Positions 12,607 to 20,660 of a DNA stretch of 53,142 nt are shown here, piece after piece; within the stretch, counting starts at the first letter, position 1; each line of letters begins with the position of its first letter. The translations under genes were made by a program, and so were the position numbers. The DNA comes from a virus, in the IMG/VR virus record IMGVR_UViG_3300042860_002932, positions 1 through 53,142 of that record. One strand, given 5' to 3'. Below the pieces are notes generated by a model that was not told the DNA's origin, ran no database searches, and was given only the letters and a program-made list of their open reading frames with translations.

Positions 12607-13068
12607 TTACTTGTTAAACAACCGTTCGTTCAGAATTCGTTTAATGAACCTTTGAACACCTTCATCTTTTGACATACCAGTACGTTCACTTTCATTCATA
12701 TCGTACTCGCAAGTTGCGAGGTACATTAAATTTTGCAACTCATGTATTGTCAACTGAATAGGAGTTTGACTCATTAAAACTGAACAAGTGTCTTCTGAAA
12801 TTTGTTCATATAGATCAATATTAAACCACCCCGGATTCGGAAGTTCAATGATAATATTATTCGACTCGGACCAGCATTTTACTGGTCGATCTTCTTCATT
12901 TAACCAAACAATTTCACGCTTTCCGTTATTCAAAATTCGAGTGTAAATTTTCATGGCCTTACCAAGTTTGTTAAGTTCATCTTTCACGGCTGGGAGAATG
13001 ACAAATCGCTTCATTGGACTGTTACTTTCTTCCAAGTTCTTTATTGCTTTGTTGAAAATTTCTCTCAT
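12607..13068 (-). CDS. Hypothetical protein, 153 aa
   Basis: I use the ATG ending at 13068 (MREIFNKAIKNLEESNSPMK); an upstream ATG would add nine leader-like residues. A helical, soluble protein with no recognised family. Confidence 0.6.
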   Translation of the reverse strand: MREIFNKAIKNLEESNSPMKRFVILPAVKDELNKLGKAMKIYTRILNNGKREIVWLNEEDRPVKCWSESNNIIIELPNPGWFNIDLYEQISEDTCSVLMSQTPIQLTIHELQNLMYLATCEYDMNESERTGMSKDEGVQRFIKRILNERLFNK

Positions 13069-13112
13069 ATTTAAAAACGCGGTTAACCTATACACCGCAA
13101 GGTAAAATTGGG

Positions 13113-13322
13113 TTACAGTTTGTTTCCTTTTCCGACTATTTCATATTCATATCCCATTCCAATGCAAAACTGTTCAAAATCGTTAAACATTATTCCTAAA
13201 AGGGAATCCGATGCAATGTGCCTGATTTCGTCCTCAATTGACGCAGAAGTAATTGCCACGAACTCCCGACCGTTTTTAATGATAATCGGAGGAAGGCGGC
13301 ATGCTGTTTTTAATTCCCCCAT
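13113..13322 (-). CDS. Hypothetical protein, 69 aa
   Basis: Starts MGELKTACRLPPIIIKNGRE. The plus strand is also open here, but the minus frame fits the direction and spacing of its neighbours. Function unknown. Confidence 0.5.
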   Translation of the reverse strand: MGELKTACRLPPIIIKNGREFVAITSASIEDEIRHIASDSLLGIMFNDFEQFCIGMGYEYEIVGKGNKL

Positions 13323-13368
13323 CTAAATTTTCGAATCGATAACTTTTATGTCCATGAAAAAGTTGTTT

Positions 13369-14388
13369 TTAATTGAAAAGTGCCAGTTCCAAACCTTTAA
13401 TAGGAGTAATGTTTCTGGAAAGTGCAAGTTGTGCGGCTTTTTCGGTTGTTCCTTGATAACCAAGGTTCAAAACAGTTGAAAGCATCTGGTCTTCCGGACT
13501 ATCAAAGTCTTTCGTACCCAAAAATCCTGTCACACCGTTAAATGCGCCCCATCCTGTGCCTTTAAATTCTTTTTGGCCGGGACCACTTTCGTAGTAAGAA
13601 AGCGCAGAAGTAATGATGTTTCGCTTCCGGGTTGAAATAATCGAATCGCCTTCTGCATCCAAAATTTGACCAAGCGCAAGGGCTTCAATTTCTTCCCCGG
13701 TCAAAAATACATGACCAAAGAAATCGACTGGGTTAATTTGGATATCTGACATTTGGTTGAACGCGTCACCAAGTATGGTTACGTTCTTTTCCAAAAGGCC
13801 CATCACTTTGACAAACTCGCGAATTTTTTCATTCGCACTTTGGGTGTGACGGAATGTGTACTTTTCTTTTGCGCCGCGCAATGCAGCGGTCAGCGTGTTG
13901 TTACAAACAACCCTGATTGGTGTAAAAATAACGCTAATTGGTGAAGTTCCATCAAAACTGTTGGTGAACAAGAGGTACATATCGGTTACGTCAGTTCCTT
14001 TTACCACCACCTGTTTATCCGATTTCATTGAAACAAACGAAATAGCACCGTCTTTAAGTACGCCAGCAGTTTCAATGTGAAATGGGAACTGGTTAACAAT
14101 TGCAAGTGCGTCCGCGTTTTGAACCGGAGTGTAACGGCTACCTACCGTTCCCAAAACTTTATGAGTGTCAGTACGCCAAGTAAAGAATGAACTTTCGCTG
14201 ATGATTTCAATCTCGCCCATACGGTGAATGTTTGGCGATTTTTCAACGTGGTAATCAAGTCCGCCATATTGCATAGCGTCTTGAAGGTTGACTTGTTCGA
14301 GGATTGTACCAAACCCGTGCCAAGGTTTGATATTTTTGGAAACAAAGTCTCCGGTTTCGTTTTTCTGAAAACTAAGGTTATGTGCCAT
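13369..14388 (-). CDS. DUF932 phage/plasmid-like protein
   Basis: 339 residues, the usual length for DUF932 (TIGR03299-type) proteins. Recognisable parts are the N-terminal KPWHGFGTILE, SRYTPVQNADALAI, the central FDGTSPISVIFTPIRVVCNNTL, and GWGAFNGVTGFLGT near the C-terminus. The family is widespread in phages and plasmids. A role in DNA metabolism or recombination has been suggested, but no reaction is established. It has its own promoter at 14420. Confidence 0.9.
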   Translation of the reverse strand: MAHNLSFQKNETGDFVSKNIKPWHGFGTILEQVNLQDAMQYGGLDYHVEKSPNIHRMGEIEIISESSFFTWRTDTHKVLGTVGSRYTPVQNADALAIVNQFPFHIETAGVLKDGAISFVSMKSDKQVVVKGTDVTDMYLLFTNSFDGTSPISVIFTPIRVVCNNTLTAALRGAKEKYTFRHTQSANEKIREFVKVMGLLEKNVTILGDAFNQMSDIQINPVDFFGHVFLTGEEIEALALGQILDAEGDSIISTRKRNIITSALSYYESGPGQKEFKGTGWGAFNGVTGFLGTKDFDSPEDQMLSTVLNLGYQGTTEKAAQLALSRNITPIKGLELALFN

Positions 14389-14419
14389 TGTTAAAAAAGT
14401 TTGTTTGTTAATTACTATA

Positions 14420-14480
14420 CAAAGGTAAGGGAGTGTTTTTAAACTTCCAAATGGATTAACAAGCCATTAACACAGTGAAT
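14420..14480 (-). promoter_or_regulatory. Promoter of the DUF932 gene
   Basis: TACCTTTG is at 14420-14427 and TTTGG at 14447-14451, spaced 19 bases. Two GTTAAT boxes one helical turn apart lie directly upstream. Confidence 0.7.
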
Positions 14481-14682
14481 GTTTTATAACTTGATTAAGA
14501 TTTTCAAAAGTTCTTCCGTCAAATTTAGAATAGTTTGCAGTGCAATAACCGGATATATTTCCGGAAATTGTGACCGATGCTTCGTATTGTTTTTCATTAA
14601 CACTGAAATATACCGAACTGTTATCTTCGGTAAATTCAATATTCATTTTAGTGAACTTTCTTTTTAAATTGTCAATTTTCAT
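14467..14682 (-). CDS. Hypothetical protein, 71 aa
   Basis: Starts MKIDNLKRKFTKMNIEFTED; two residues earlier is another ATG. A small alpha/beta protein of unknown role, read from the promoter at 14707. Confidence 0.6.
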   Translation of the reverse strand: MKIDNLKRKFTKMNIEFTEDNSSVYFSVNEKQYEASVTISGNISGYCTANYSKFDGRTFENLNQVIKHSLC

Positions 14683-14706
14683 AATCAATTGTTTTTAATT
14701 ACGATA

Positions 14707-14760
14707 CAAAGATAAAGGCTTGATCCTTACGAACCAAGCCCATTAACAAACATTAACAAC
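14707..14760 (-). promoter_or_regulatory. Promoter of the 71-aa gene
   Basis: TATCTTTG is at 14707-14714 and CTTGG at 14734-14738, spaced 19 bases. Paired GTTAATG boxes lie 10 bases apart upstream. Confidence 0.7.
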
Positions 14761-14762
14761 CT

Positions 14763-14876
14763 TTAAGAATTCATATTTCGGTAATGATCCCAATCATTAT
14801 TATCAGTTGGGAATTTCAAATATTTGAATATAAAGATGATTGCGGCACAAAGGCCAATAAAGAATAGGATTTTCAT
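14763..14876 (-). CDS. Small membrane protein, 37 aa
   Basis: MKILFFIGLCAAIIFIFKYL is one membrane segment, followed by a polar tail NNDWDHYRNMNS. Its start overlaps the stop of the next gene by 4 bases (ATGA), which supports coupled translation. Confidence 0.55.
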   Translation of the reverse strand: MKILFFIGLCAAIIFIFKYLKFPTDNNDWDHYRNMNS

Positions 14877-15259
14877 ATATTTTTAGATTTAAAAAGTTTG
14901 TGACATTTATCAGGTTGAATATCTTCAATGGTCTGTCGACGACCTACGCCAATCATCCAAGTATTCAAAGTCATAACTGAATTTGGATAGATCGGATCAT
15001 GAACTTCATCATATACGATGGTATATGAAGTTGGTTCCCAATCTTTGGGAACGGATGCATAAAAAATTATACAAAGCAGACACCAATCAGAATCTTGAAC
15101 TTCGCGCCAAAAAACATCTTTAAAAGGAACTCCGATTTCTTTTGCAAATTTAGTTGCGCCTTCTTTTAGATTCCTAACAGCATCCGCGACATTTAAAGTT
15201 TGCATATAACCAGCATTATATGCGACCATCGAACTGTATGTGAACAAAGATAATGTCAT
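14873..15259 (-). CDS. Hypothetical protein, 128 aa
   Basis: A soluble protein with two nearby cysteines (DSDWCLLCIIF). Overlaps both neighbours by 4 bases (ATGA arrangement), so it is translated as part of a three-gene unit with 15256-15894. No family is recognised. Confidence 0.6.
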   Translation of the reverse strand: MTLSLFTYSSMVAYNAGYMQTLNVADAVRNLKEGATKFAKEIGVPFKDVFWREVQDSDWCLLCIIFYASVPKDWEPTSYTIVYDEVHDPIYPNSVMTLNTWMIGVGRRQTIEDIQPDKCHKLFKSKNI

Positions 15260-15894
15260 TGTTGAGTTTGATTTTTATATTGATATTGATATTCACATTC
15301 TCCCGGAAGGAAATAAGCATACGCCCTGCAAAATTCCGGATATTGCGCTTTAAATTCTTTAACGGCATCTTTGCAGTCGAACTCGTTAAAATATTGACCA
15401 TAATGTACTACCCAATAATCTTTGATCTCTCGGGTACTTCCGTCTTTATATTTTTGAGTCAATGAACCTTTTGGAAGTTTGGTACACATGGAACCATCTG
15501 GACGTGAACCCGGAGGTTGAATCAAAAGTTCCATCCTGATAGTCCAATACCCACCAGTCGTTCTACCGGGACGCTGGCCGAAGCGTTGATTTGAAATAAC
15601 GACCGTATCGCGACTCAAAACAGTCGTTTCGGCCTTACAATTATCAGCGTCCCAACTTGTTTCTGAAACGACTCTGACGCGTTTCTTGACTTCTTGGTAA
15701 CCTGAAACTGGACTATAAACAAGTTCGCCAATCGTTCCATAATTCGATTTCGCATCGCATGGGTCGGGAGTCAGTGGAGATTGCATTGAATATTGCAAAG
15801 GAAATTCAAAACGCTGAATCAACTCTTCACATTGGGCATTTAAGTCACCAAAGGTTAGTCCGATTAGACTAAGAATTAAAATCGTAATTTTCAT
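15256..15894 (-). CDS. Secreted cysteine-containing protein
   Basis: 212 residues with a signal peptide (MKITILILSLIGLTFGDLNA, cut before Q). About seven cysteines in the mature part suggest disulphides. The rest is beta-rich with basic residues. It is probably periplasmic or surface exposed. No family is recognised. Confidence 0.65.
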   Translation of the reverse strand: MKITILILSLIGLTFGDLNAQCEELIQRFEFPLQYSMQSPLTPDPCDAKSNYGTIGELVYSPVSGYQEVKKRVRVVSETSWDADNCKAETTVLSRDTVVISNQRFGQRPGRTTGGYWTIRMELLIQPPGSRPDGSMCTKLPKGSLTQKYKDGSTREIKDYWVVHYGQYFNEFDCKDAVKEFKAQYPEFCRAYAYFLPGECEYQYQYKNQTQQ

Positions 15895-16087
15895 ATTGTT
15901 GTTTTATTTGTTTTAATTGTGAAAGTAATTCAGTTCCTTCTTTAAGAAACTGATCGATCATTTTGTTTGTGTGTGGCCAAAACCAATTGCCAATTTTACT
16001 TAGTCTCTTAGATTCAAGCCAAATAAGATGTTCTTCCTGATTTTTAATCATGACATCGATTCGATCCAATAATGCCTGTTTGTTCAT
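15869..16087 (-). CDS. Coiled-coil protein, 72 aa
   Basis: Almost entirely helical with heptad-like hydrophobics (MNKQALLDRIDVMIKNQEEH, then LLSQLKQIKQQYEN). Overlaps the start of the secreted protein gene by 26 bases. Confidence 0.6.
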   Translation of the reverse strand: MNKQALLDRIDVMIKNQEEHLIWLESKRLSKIGNWFWPHTNKMIDQFLKEGTELLSQLKQIKQQYENYDFNS

Positions 16088-16236
16088 TGATCTAAAATAT
16101 TTTCAAGTAAATCTTGGATTTTGGTTAACAGTTTTTCAGCCTTTGAATTACCAACAACACCGTATTTTTTTATGATCCGATTATGACGTCGGAGCCATTG
16201 TTTCCACCATTCGGGATTCTGCTCTCGTTTAGTCAT
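16084..16236 (-). CDS. Hypothetical protein, 50 aa
   Basis: Starts MTKREQNPEWWKQWLRRHNR and is basic and helical. Its stop overlaps the start of the coiled-coil gene by 4 bases and its start overlaps the next stop, which supports it as a real gene in a coupled series. Confidence 0.55.
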   Translation of the reverse strand: MTKREQNPEWWKQWLRRHNRIIKKYGVVGNSKAEKLLTKIQDLLENILDQ

Positions 16237-16528
16237 TGATTTCAATTGTGATTGTTGCGTTTACTCGTGTAACCACTTTCCCTATAAATTCAGGGATATA
16301 GTCTTTAATAGTCTCAGTGTTCAATTTTGACCATTCGTCAATTTTTACTGGGTTATCTTTTCGATTCCATTCCATCTCGTTTTCAAGAACAAACAAAATC
16401 ATTTTGCCGTAATCACACTGAGCAATTAGAAAATATTGGCCATCTACTTTGATAATATTTTCACCATTGTAATAAGACAGTTCTTGTACTTGTGGTTGGG
16501 TATCGGTGATAATAATTTTAGTTGTCAT
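16229..16528 (-). CDS. Hypothetical protein, 99 aa
   Basis: I use the ATG ending at 16528 (MTTKIIITDTQPQVQELSYY), because a longer frame would overlap the upstream gene by about 38 bases. A beta-rich soluble protein, function unknown. Confidence 0.6.
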   Translation of the reverse strand: MTTKIIITDTQPQVQELSYYNGENIIKVDGQYFLIAQCDYGKMILFVLENEMEWNRKDNPVKIDEWSKLNTETIKDYIPEFIGKVVTRVNATITIEIND

Positions 16529-16529
16529 G

Positions 16530-16841
16530 TTAAAAGAATTTATCGTTTTGTTGTGTGTACGGTTCAATTTTAATTTTTAATCCCAAGTCTTTGTTTCTGC
16601 CTCGGAATTTTTCGCGATCGTAATCGTTATTCATCATTTCAGTATTTCGCCAATGTAAATGACCATTGTCATTATGATTCGTTTTACTTTTGGTCGTAAC
16701 TGATTTATAAAGTTTCAAATCCTCGGCAGAGAGCATTTCAAGTTGTCGACGTTTCAGTTCCAAAAGAAACTTTTCAACCTCGGGTTCAGTACCAATAAAA
16801 GTTTCATTGATACTTCCGGTAACTTTAAGACGTTTAGTCAT
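16530..16841 (-). CDS. Hypothetical protein, 103 aa
   Basis: Starts MTKRLKVTGSINETFIGTEP. A polar, asparagine-rich C-terminal half looks disordered. No family is recognised. Confidence 0.6.
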   Translation of the reverse strand: MTKRLKVTGSINETFIGTEPEVEKFLLELKRRQLEMLSAEDLKLYKSVTTKSKTNHNDNGHLHWRNTEMMNNDYDREKFRGRNKDLGLKIKIEPYTQQNDKFF

Positions 16842-17022
16842 ATTGAAAGTTAAAGGTTAATGAAACAAACACTCGTTCAAGTATTGTTTCGGGCGTTAAG
16901 GCTTTATACGCACGATCAATGGTTGCGTAAATTTTAAAATTGCCGTTTGGAAAGGTAACTTTCCACGCTTGTGTCATACCATCAGGGACGGCATCATAAT
17001 AACAAGGTGATTTCAGGTTCAT
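16834..17022 (-). CDS. Hypothetical protein, 62 aa
   Basis: Starts MNLKSPCYYDAVPDGMTQAW. Overlaps the next gene by 8 bases. The promoter at 17054 is just upstream. Confidence 0.6.
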   Translation of the reverse strand: MNLKSPCYYDAVPDGMTQAWKVTFPNGNFKIYATIDRAYKALTPETILERVFVSLTFNFQYD

Positions 17023-17042
17023 TTTTTTAAAAGTTTATTTGT

Positions 17043-17101
17043 TAATTACAGTACAAAAGTAAAACCTAAAAATGAATTAACCAAACACATTAACATTTCA
17101 T
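17043..17101 (-). repeat. Duplicated promoter block, copy 1
   Basis: About 59 bases nearly identical to 17604-17662. It contains the -7 box TACTTTTG (17054-17061), TTTGG (17081-17085) at 19-base spacing and the upstream GTTAATG. One base in the -7 box differs from copy 2, which has TACCTTTG. Confidence 0.7.
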
Positions 17102-17102
17102 T

Positions 17103-17309
17103 TTATCTTTTTATTTTTTGACCGTTAATAAACATAAATTTCTTACTATCAAACGCAAATGGCTCGATCATAAATTCTTTCAAATGTCCCATATGTTTGG
17201 CCTCTATAATTGCGGCATCGGCATCAAATGCATAATAATGTCCCAGTTCAAAATAAGAAGAACCGGGAACATTCAATTTAACGCAAACCGTAAATCGTTT
17301 CGATTTCAT
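17103..17309 (-). CDS. Hypothetical protein, 68 aa
   Basis: Starts MKSKRFTVCVKLNVPGSSYF. A small alpha/beta protein. It shares the transcript with the 87-aa gene directly upstream. Confidence 0.6.
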   Translation of the reverse strand: MKSKRFTVCVKLNVPGSSYFELGHYYAFDADAAIIEAKHMGHLKEFMIEPFAFDSKKFMFINGQKIKR

Positions 17310-17573
17310 TTAGGCAGGATAATGAGTTTTAAAATTTCCCAACATAGGAACGTTTGACCAGTCCCTATAATACAAAGGACATTCATCCTTTGAAAGAATG
17401 GTTGTGTTTTCCAACCCAATCTCGCAAGGCTTTAATGCAACGGCCTTTGTAACATTACGAAGGCTTTTAGTTGAACCATCTGCAAAGGTTGCAGTGAATA
17501 CGGTGCTTGCGCGTTTAGCGTCAAGCATTTCAATAGAGCGAGAAATCAAAACTGGAACTAACATAAACTTCAA
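17310..17573 (-). CDS. Hypothetical protein, 87 aa
   Basis: Starts MKFMLVPVLISRSIEMLDAK. The stop directly abuts the next gene. Its promoter is at 17615. Function unknown. Confidence 0.6.
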   Translation of the reverse strand: MKFMLVPVLISRSIEMLDAKRASTVFTATFADGSTKSLRNVTKAVALKPCEIGLENTTILSKDECPLYYRDWSNVPMLGNFKTHYPA

Positions 17574-17603
17574 AGGTTAAGCCCTAACCGGCGGGCCGCC
17601 GTT

Positions 17604-17662
17604 TAATTACAGTACAAAGGTAAAACCTAAAAATGAATTAACCAAACACATTAACATTTCAT
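17604..17662 (-). repeat. Duplicated promoter block, copy 2
   Basis: TACCTTTG is at 17615-17622 and TTTGG at 17642-17646, spaced 19 bases, with tandem GTTAATG boxes. It drives the 17310 and 17103 genes. Compare copy 1 at 17043. Confidence 0.7.
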
Positions 17663-17920
17663 TAACGAAAATTGGTAGTGATCGTTATCAAACCGAAATA
17701 TTTCGCCAGAATCGTATTTAGGGCTAATTGGAAATGCGTGTTCTTCATAACCTTCAAGACAGAAATAATCATCAGCATATTCATCTTTCATAATGCGCTC
17801 AGATTCGAAAATCTCGGGTTCCTGACAATCAGAATGTAAGTTCCAATATTTAAGGATATATTTTCCTTTAATATCGTTTTCTACTATATTGAATAACTCG
17901 TCGACTGTAATGTATTTCAT
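17651..17920 (-). CDS. Hypothetical protein, 89 aa
   Basis: An acidic soluble protein starting MKYITVDELFNIVENDIKGK. Its 3' end overlaps the GTTAATG boxes of the promoter block at 17604. Confidence 0.6.
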   Translation of the reverse strand: MKYITVDELFNIVENDIKGKYILKYWNLHSDCQEPEIFESERIMKDEYADDYFCLEGYEEHAFPISPKYDSGEIFRFDNDHYQFSLMKC

Positions 17921-17928
17921 ATTTATAG

Positions 17929-18321
17929 TCAGAATAATTTTAAAATTTCAAAAAATTTCTCGTTTGAAATTTCTTCGTATTGGATATCGTATATATCATT
18001 GATGTGTAATTTTAAATCTTTCAATTCTGACCGTTCATTCAAAAATCTCAAAATAAAATCATAATGACCGTAAGTAAGCCCTTTCCGACATCCGTATGAT
18101 TTAACAGTTCCGTCAGTGTTTTTCATTTCCAAAAACGTAGCATAATGAATTACTCCATTAATGTTAAGTTTGAAAGAACGGTTTCCTAACCATTTAAAAT
18201 ATCTGTCAATGAAGATGCTTTGGGTACATCTTGTTGATTTTGAATTTAATGGAATTGAACGAGAAAACTTATCATGTACCTTGATAAGTTTGTTAATCCA
18301 TTTAGGGTCAATTGTTTGCAT
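17929..18321 (-). CDS. Hypothetical protein, 130 aa
   Basis: Starts MQTIDPKWINKLIKVHDKFS and is basic in the N-terminal half. Overlaps the upstream gene by 14 bases. No family is recognised. Confidence 0.6.
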   Translation of the reverse strand: MQTIDPKWINKLIKVHDKFSRSIPLNSKSTRCTQSIFIDRYFKWLGNRSFKLNINGVIHYATFLEMKNTDGTVKSYGCRKGLTYGHYDFILRFLNERSELKDLKLHINDIYDIQYEEISNEKFFEILKLF

Positions 18322-18739
18322 TTAAAATAATTTTAGAATTCATAATAAGGACACATTCACAATCCCATCCATATAAAGACATTCTGGTTTTCCACATTCC
18401 CCGCTCAGTTAAATGAATGGCATCATATTGGGAGGACAATAATTCAAAGTCCAGATAGTCACCAACTTTAAGTTGGTTACCAACTTTGGGTAACTCGTCG
18501 AAATCGCTTCTACTATCAATTACTAAAATTTTAGCATCTGGACTTAATTCAAAAGTAAAAGAATTATCATCTTCACAATCGCGAAATTGTGCCTCTTTGC
18601 ACCACTGTTTCCAACCATATTCGGAATCAACGGCCGAAGCCCATAAACCACCTTTCGGTTTAGAAAAGTAAGACAAGTTTTTTATCTGTCCGAATTTGGA
18701 AACATCAAAGGATGTTGCGCCGTAATGGATGAGTTTCAT
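18308..18739 (-). CDS. Possible ADP-ribosyltransferase-fold protein
   Basis: 143 residues. The pattern KPKGGLWASAVDSEYGWKQW near residue 30, then acidic and hydrophobic strands, and a C-terminal YDAIHLTERG with LYGWDCECVLIMN resembles a group of small phage and bacterial proteins related to ADP-ribosyltransferases. I cannot confirm the catalytic residues, so the assignment is tentative. It overlaps the next upstream gene by 4 bases. Confidence 0.45.
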   Translation of the reverse strand: MKLIHYGATSFDVSKFGQIKNLSYFSKPKGGLWASAVDSEYGWKQWCKEAQFRDCEDDNSFTFELSPDAKILVIDSRSDFDELPKVGNQLKVGDYLDFELLSSQYDAIHLTERGMWKTRMSLYGWDCECVLIMNSKIILNANN

Positions 18740-19635
18740 ATTTGAAATTCAGCAAGGAACTTCTCTGCAAACTTTACGTTTTCAGGTCTTTCCTCGTTAT
18801 GATGTTTAATGATTTCTTCGCACACCTCAATGCCTACATTAATGTAGGACGGATGTGTATTCCTATCAAATTTGCTTATGTTTGAATATTCACAAATAGG
18901 GTAGTACGGGTTGTAACGTTCTTCTGTTAAGAACTTTGCCTTTTCTGATAGGTCATAATATTTTTTCTGCCGAGCAGCGTTTATTTTTGTAAAGTAATCG
19001 TGGGCAGAATCCACAACCTCTTTAACAACTGGATTGGAAATAAGTTTTACAATTTCCTCCGGCAAGACTGAATTTTCCCACAGGCCATACTCTGATATGT
19101 CTTGGTTTGCCCCACTTGCCTCTTCATATATAAAACCGTCCTTGTAACCCATTTCAGTACCAATAACGCACAACAAGTGGTTTGCTACTGCTCTTTTGTT
19201 TGGGAATATACTTTTGTAAGGATAGTCCGGGTGTAACATTTGTGTAACCCACTCTTCAAAGGTTTTGTTAGACTTTCTTGACAATTGTTCAAGTTCGGAC
19301 AGTTGTTTTTCTGCCCCAAGTACAATGCTTGAAAATTCATCCCAACTTGGTCGATAATCTCCAACGTGCATACCCCAAGCATCGTAGATGAGATTATCGT
19401 GTTCGTCGCAATTTGGATCGCACATTTCAATTTTGTATTTTGGGTTGTCTTCGCAGGAATTTTCTTTATTTAATATTCCATCAAACCCATAACAAATTCT
19501 ACCTCCGTACCATAAGGTATTATAAATGTATCCCAATTTGGCAAGTAGTGGAAGACCTTCTGGCTTGCACAGTTCATCCTGATTATCTCGAATGTATGTG
19601 AGAATTGGGTCTATAATTTTCGGTTCAAAGTTCAT
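18736..19635 (-). CDS. Hypothetical protein, 299 aa
   Basis: Soluble and acidic, with a cysteine cluster near residues 60-76 (SCEDNPKYKIEMCDPNCDEH). Its stop overlaps the start of the 143-aa gene. No family is recognised and no membrane segment is visible. Confidence 0.65.
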   Translation of the reverse strand: MNFEPKIIDPILTYIRDNQDELCKPEGLPLLAKLGYIYNTLWYGGRICYGFDGILNKENSCEDNPKYKIEMCDPNCDEHDNLIYDAWGMHVGDYRPSWDEFSSIVLGAEKQLSELEQLSRKSNKTFEEWVTQMLHPDYPYKSIFPNKRAVANHLLCVIGTEMGYKDGFIYEEASGANQDISEYGLWENSVLPEEIVKLISNPVVKEVVDSAHDYFTKINAARQKKYYDLSEKAKFLTEERYNPYYPICEYSNISKFDRNTHPSYINVGIEVCEEIIKHHNEERPENVKFAEKFLAEFQI

Positions 19636-19742
19636 TTATTTTGTTTAAAAAAGTTCAAATATCTAAAAAAATTATTTGCGCGATGAGAACAGGTATTACG
19701 CCTCGGTAGAAACACTGAAAATCGCACAGGAAACGCTAAATT

Positions 19743-19790
19743 AAGGGGTGTATGGGCGCAATTTAACCCCTAAAACACCCCCCTATATTT
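19743..19790 (-). terminator. GC-rich hairpin, possible terminator
   Basis: GGGGTGT and ACACCCC form a 7-pair stem around a long loop, followed on the minus strand by TTAATTT. It lies after the 19801-20156 gene pair and 100 bases before the 299-aa gene. It could instead be a regulatory leader element. The rest of 19640-19790 shows nothing else. Confidence 0.4.
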
Positions 19791-19800
19791 TAACGTTCTA

Positions 19801-20002
19801 TTAACATTTCATTAACCTTCGTATTCTGGAAACCAAGGTTCATCGGTAGGACAATCGTACAGATAATCGTCTGAACAATTAGGAGCGCAAATTGCCCTAC
19901 AATCGACTTAGGCATTTGTTGATCCATTGGAATAAAGGTTTGAAATTTATTTCTTGAATATTCATGGTGATTTGAATTTAAGTTTTTAGTTGTAAAAGCC
20001 AT
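19801..20002 (-). pseudogene. Frameshifted small gene
   Basis: The frame starts MAFTTKNLNSNHHEYSRNKF and reads sensibly to DQQMPK. It then becomes hydrophobic and unlike a protein. Shifting back one base gives VDCRAICAPNCSDDYLYDCP and ends DEPWFPEYEG, which looks like the true C-terminus. Either a one-base deletion (or two-base insertion), a base-calling error or a frameshift site lies near 19908. The 5' end overlaps the 56-aa gene by 17 bases. Confidence 0.45.
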
Positions 20003-20156
20003 AGGTTACACTTAAATGTAAACCTGAAAATAAGGATTGAACCTTAATGACATCGGATTGTAATTTACAATCAATTGCGATTTGACCATTTTTAAGGTGA
20101 ACTTTGGCCTTAATACCAGATGTTTTCAACTTTTCTTTGACGTATTTGATGGACAT
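19986..20156 (-). CDS. Hypothetical protein, 56 aa
   Basis: Starts MSIKYVKEKLKTSGIKAKVH. A small alpha/beta protein, first gene after the promoter at 20192. Confidence 0.6.
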   Translation of the reverse strand: MSIKYVKEKLKTSGIKAKVHLKNGQIAIDCKLQSDVIKVQSLFSGLHLSVTYGFYN

Positions 20157-20191
20157 GATAAGAGTGATTTAAGTTGTTTTAAATTGTACTG

Positions 20192-20221
20192 TAAAGGTAC
20201 GAACCTTTTACTGAATGTCAA
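20192..20221 (-). promoter_or_regulatory. Promoter of the 56-aa gene
   Basis: TACCTTTA is at 20192-20199 and TTG at 20219-20221, spaced 19 bases. Confidence 0.55.
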
Positions 20222-20243
20222 TACCTCATTTGTTAATGAATTC

Positions 20244-20576
20244 TTAAAGTTCAAAACACGCCTCCAAATCCATGTTCAATAAATCTTTGGAAGTGATGGC
20301 GTGCTTATTGTGATCAACAGCATATTCGTAAACGATATATTCAATTGCAGCAATAATTGCTCCGCGCTTAGAATAAATGGCAGGTTCATCATCTGCCCAA
20401 CCATTGTAACAACCACGAACGTCACGATCTCGCTTACACGCATCTTCGTACCATTCGTCAAACAAATATTCAACAGCCTTGAAGATGGTTGATTTGGGAG
20501 AAACCTTATTAGCATCAAACCATTCAGTGTCGATGACTTGGGTTCCAAAGTTCTTGGTGATAATTCTGATTTTCAT
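20244..20576 (-). CDS. Hypothetical protein, 110 aa
   Basis: Starts MKIRIITKNFGTQVIDTEWF. A soluble acidic protein with conserved-looking aromatic and charged residues (FDEWYEDACKRDRDVRGCYN). Its promoter is at 20603. Confidence 0.65.
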   Translation of the reverse strand: MKIRIITKNFGTQVIDTEWFDANKVSPKSTIFKAVEYLFDEWYEDACKRDRDVRGCYNGWADDEPAIYSKRGAIIAAIEYIVYEYAVDHNKHAITSKDLLNMDLEACFEL

Positions 20577-20602
20577 AATCGTTGTTCGTTTTAATTACAG
20601 TA

Positions 20603-20660
20603 CAAAGGTACAGCCCGGAACAATACGAACCAAACCTTTTTAAAACTTTAACATTTTATT
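20603..20660 (-). promoter_or_regulatory. Promoter of the 110-aa gene
   Basis: TACCTTTG is at 20603-20610 and TTTGG at 20630-20634, spaced 19 bases. GTTAA boxes lie further upstream than usual. Confidence 0.65.

Noticed and set aside
19850-19960. Programmed -1 frameshift signal in the 19801-20002 gene
   Set aside because: No X-XXY-YYZ heptamer occurs in the correct phase and the target frame has a stop immediately before the junction.
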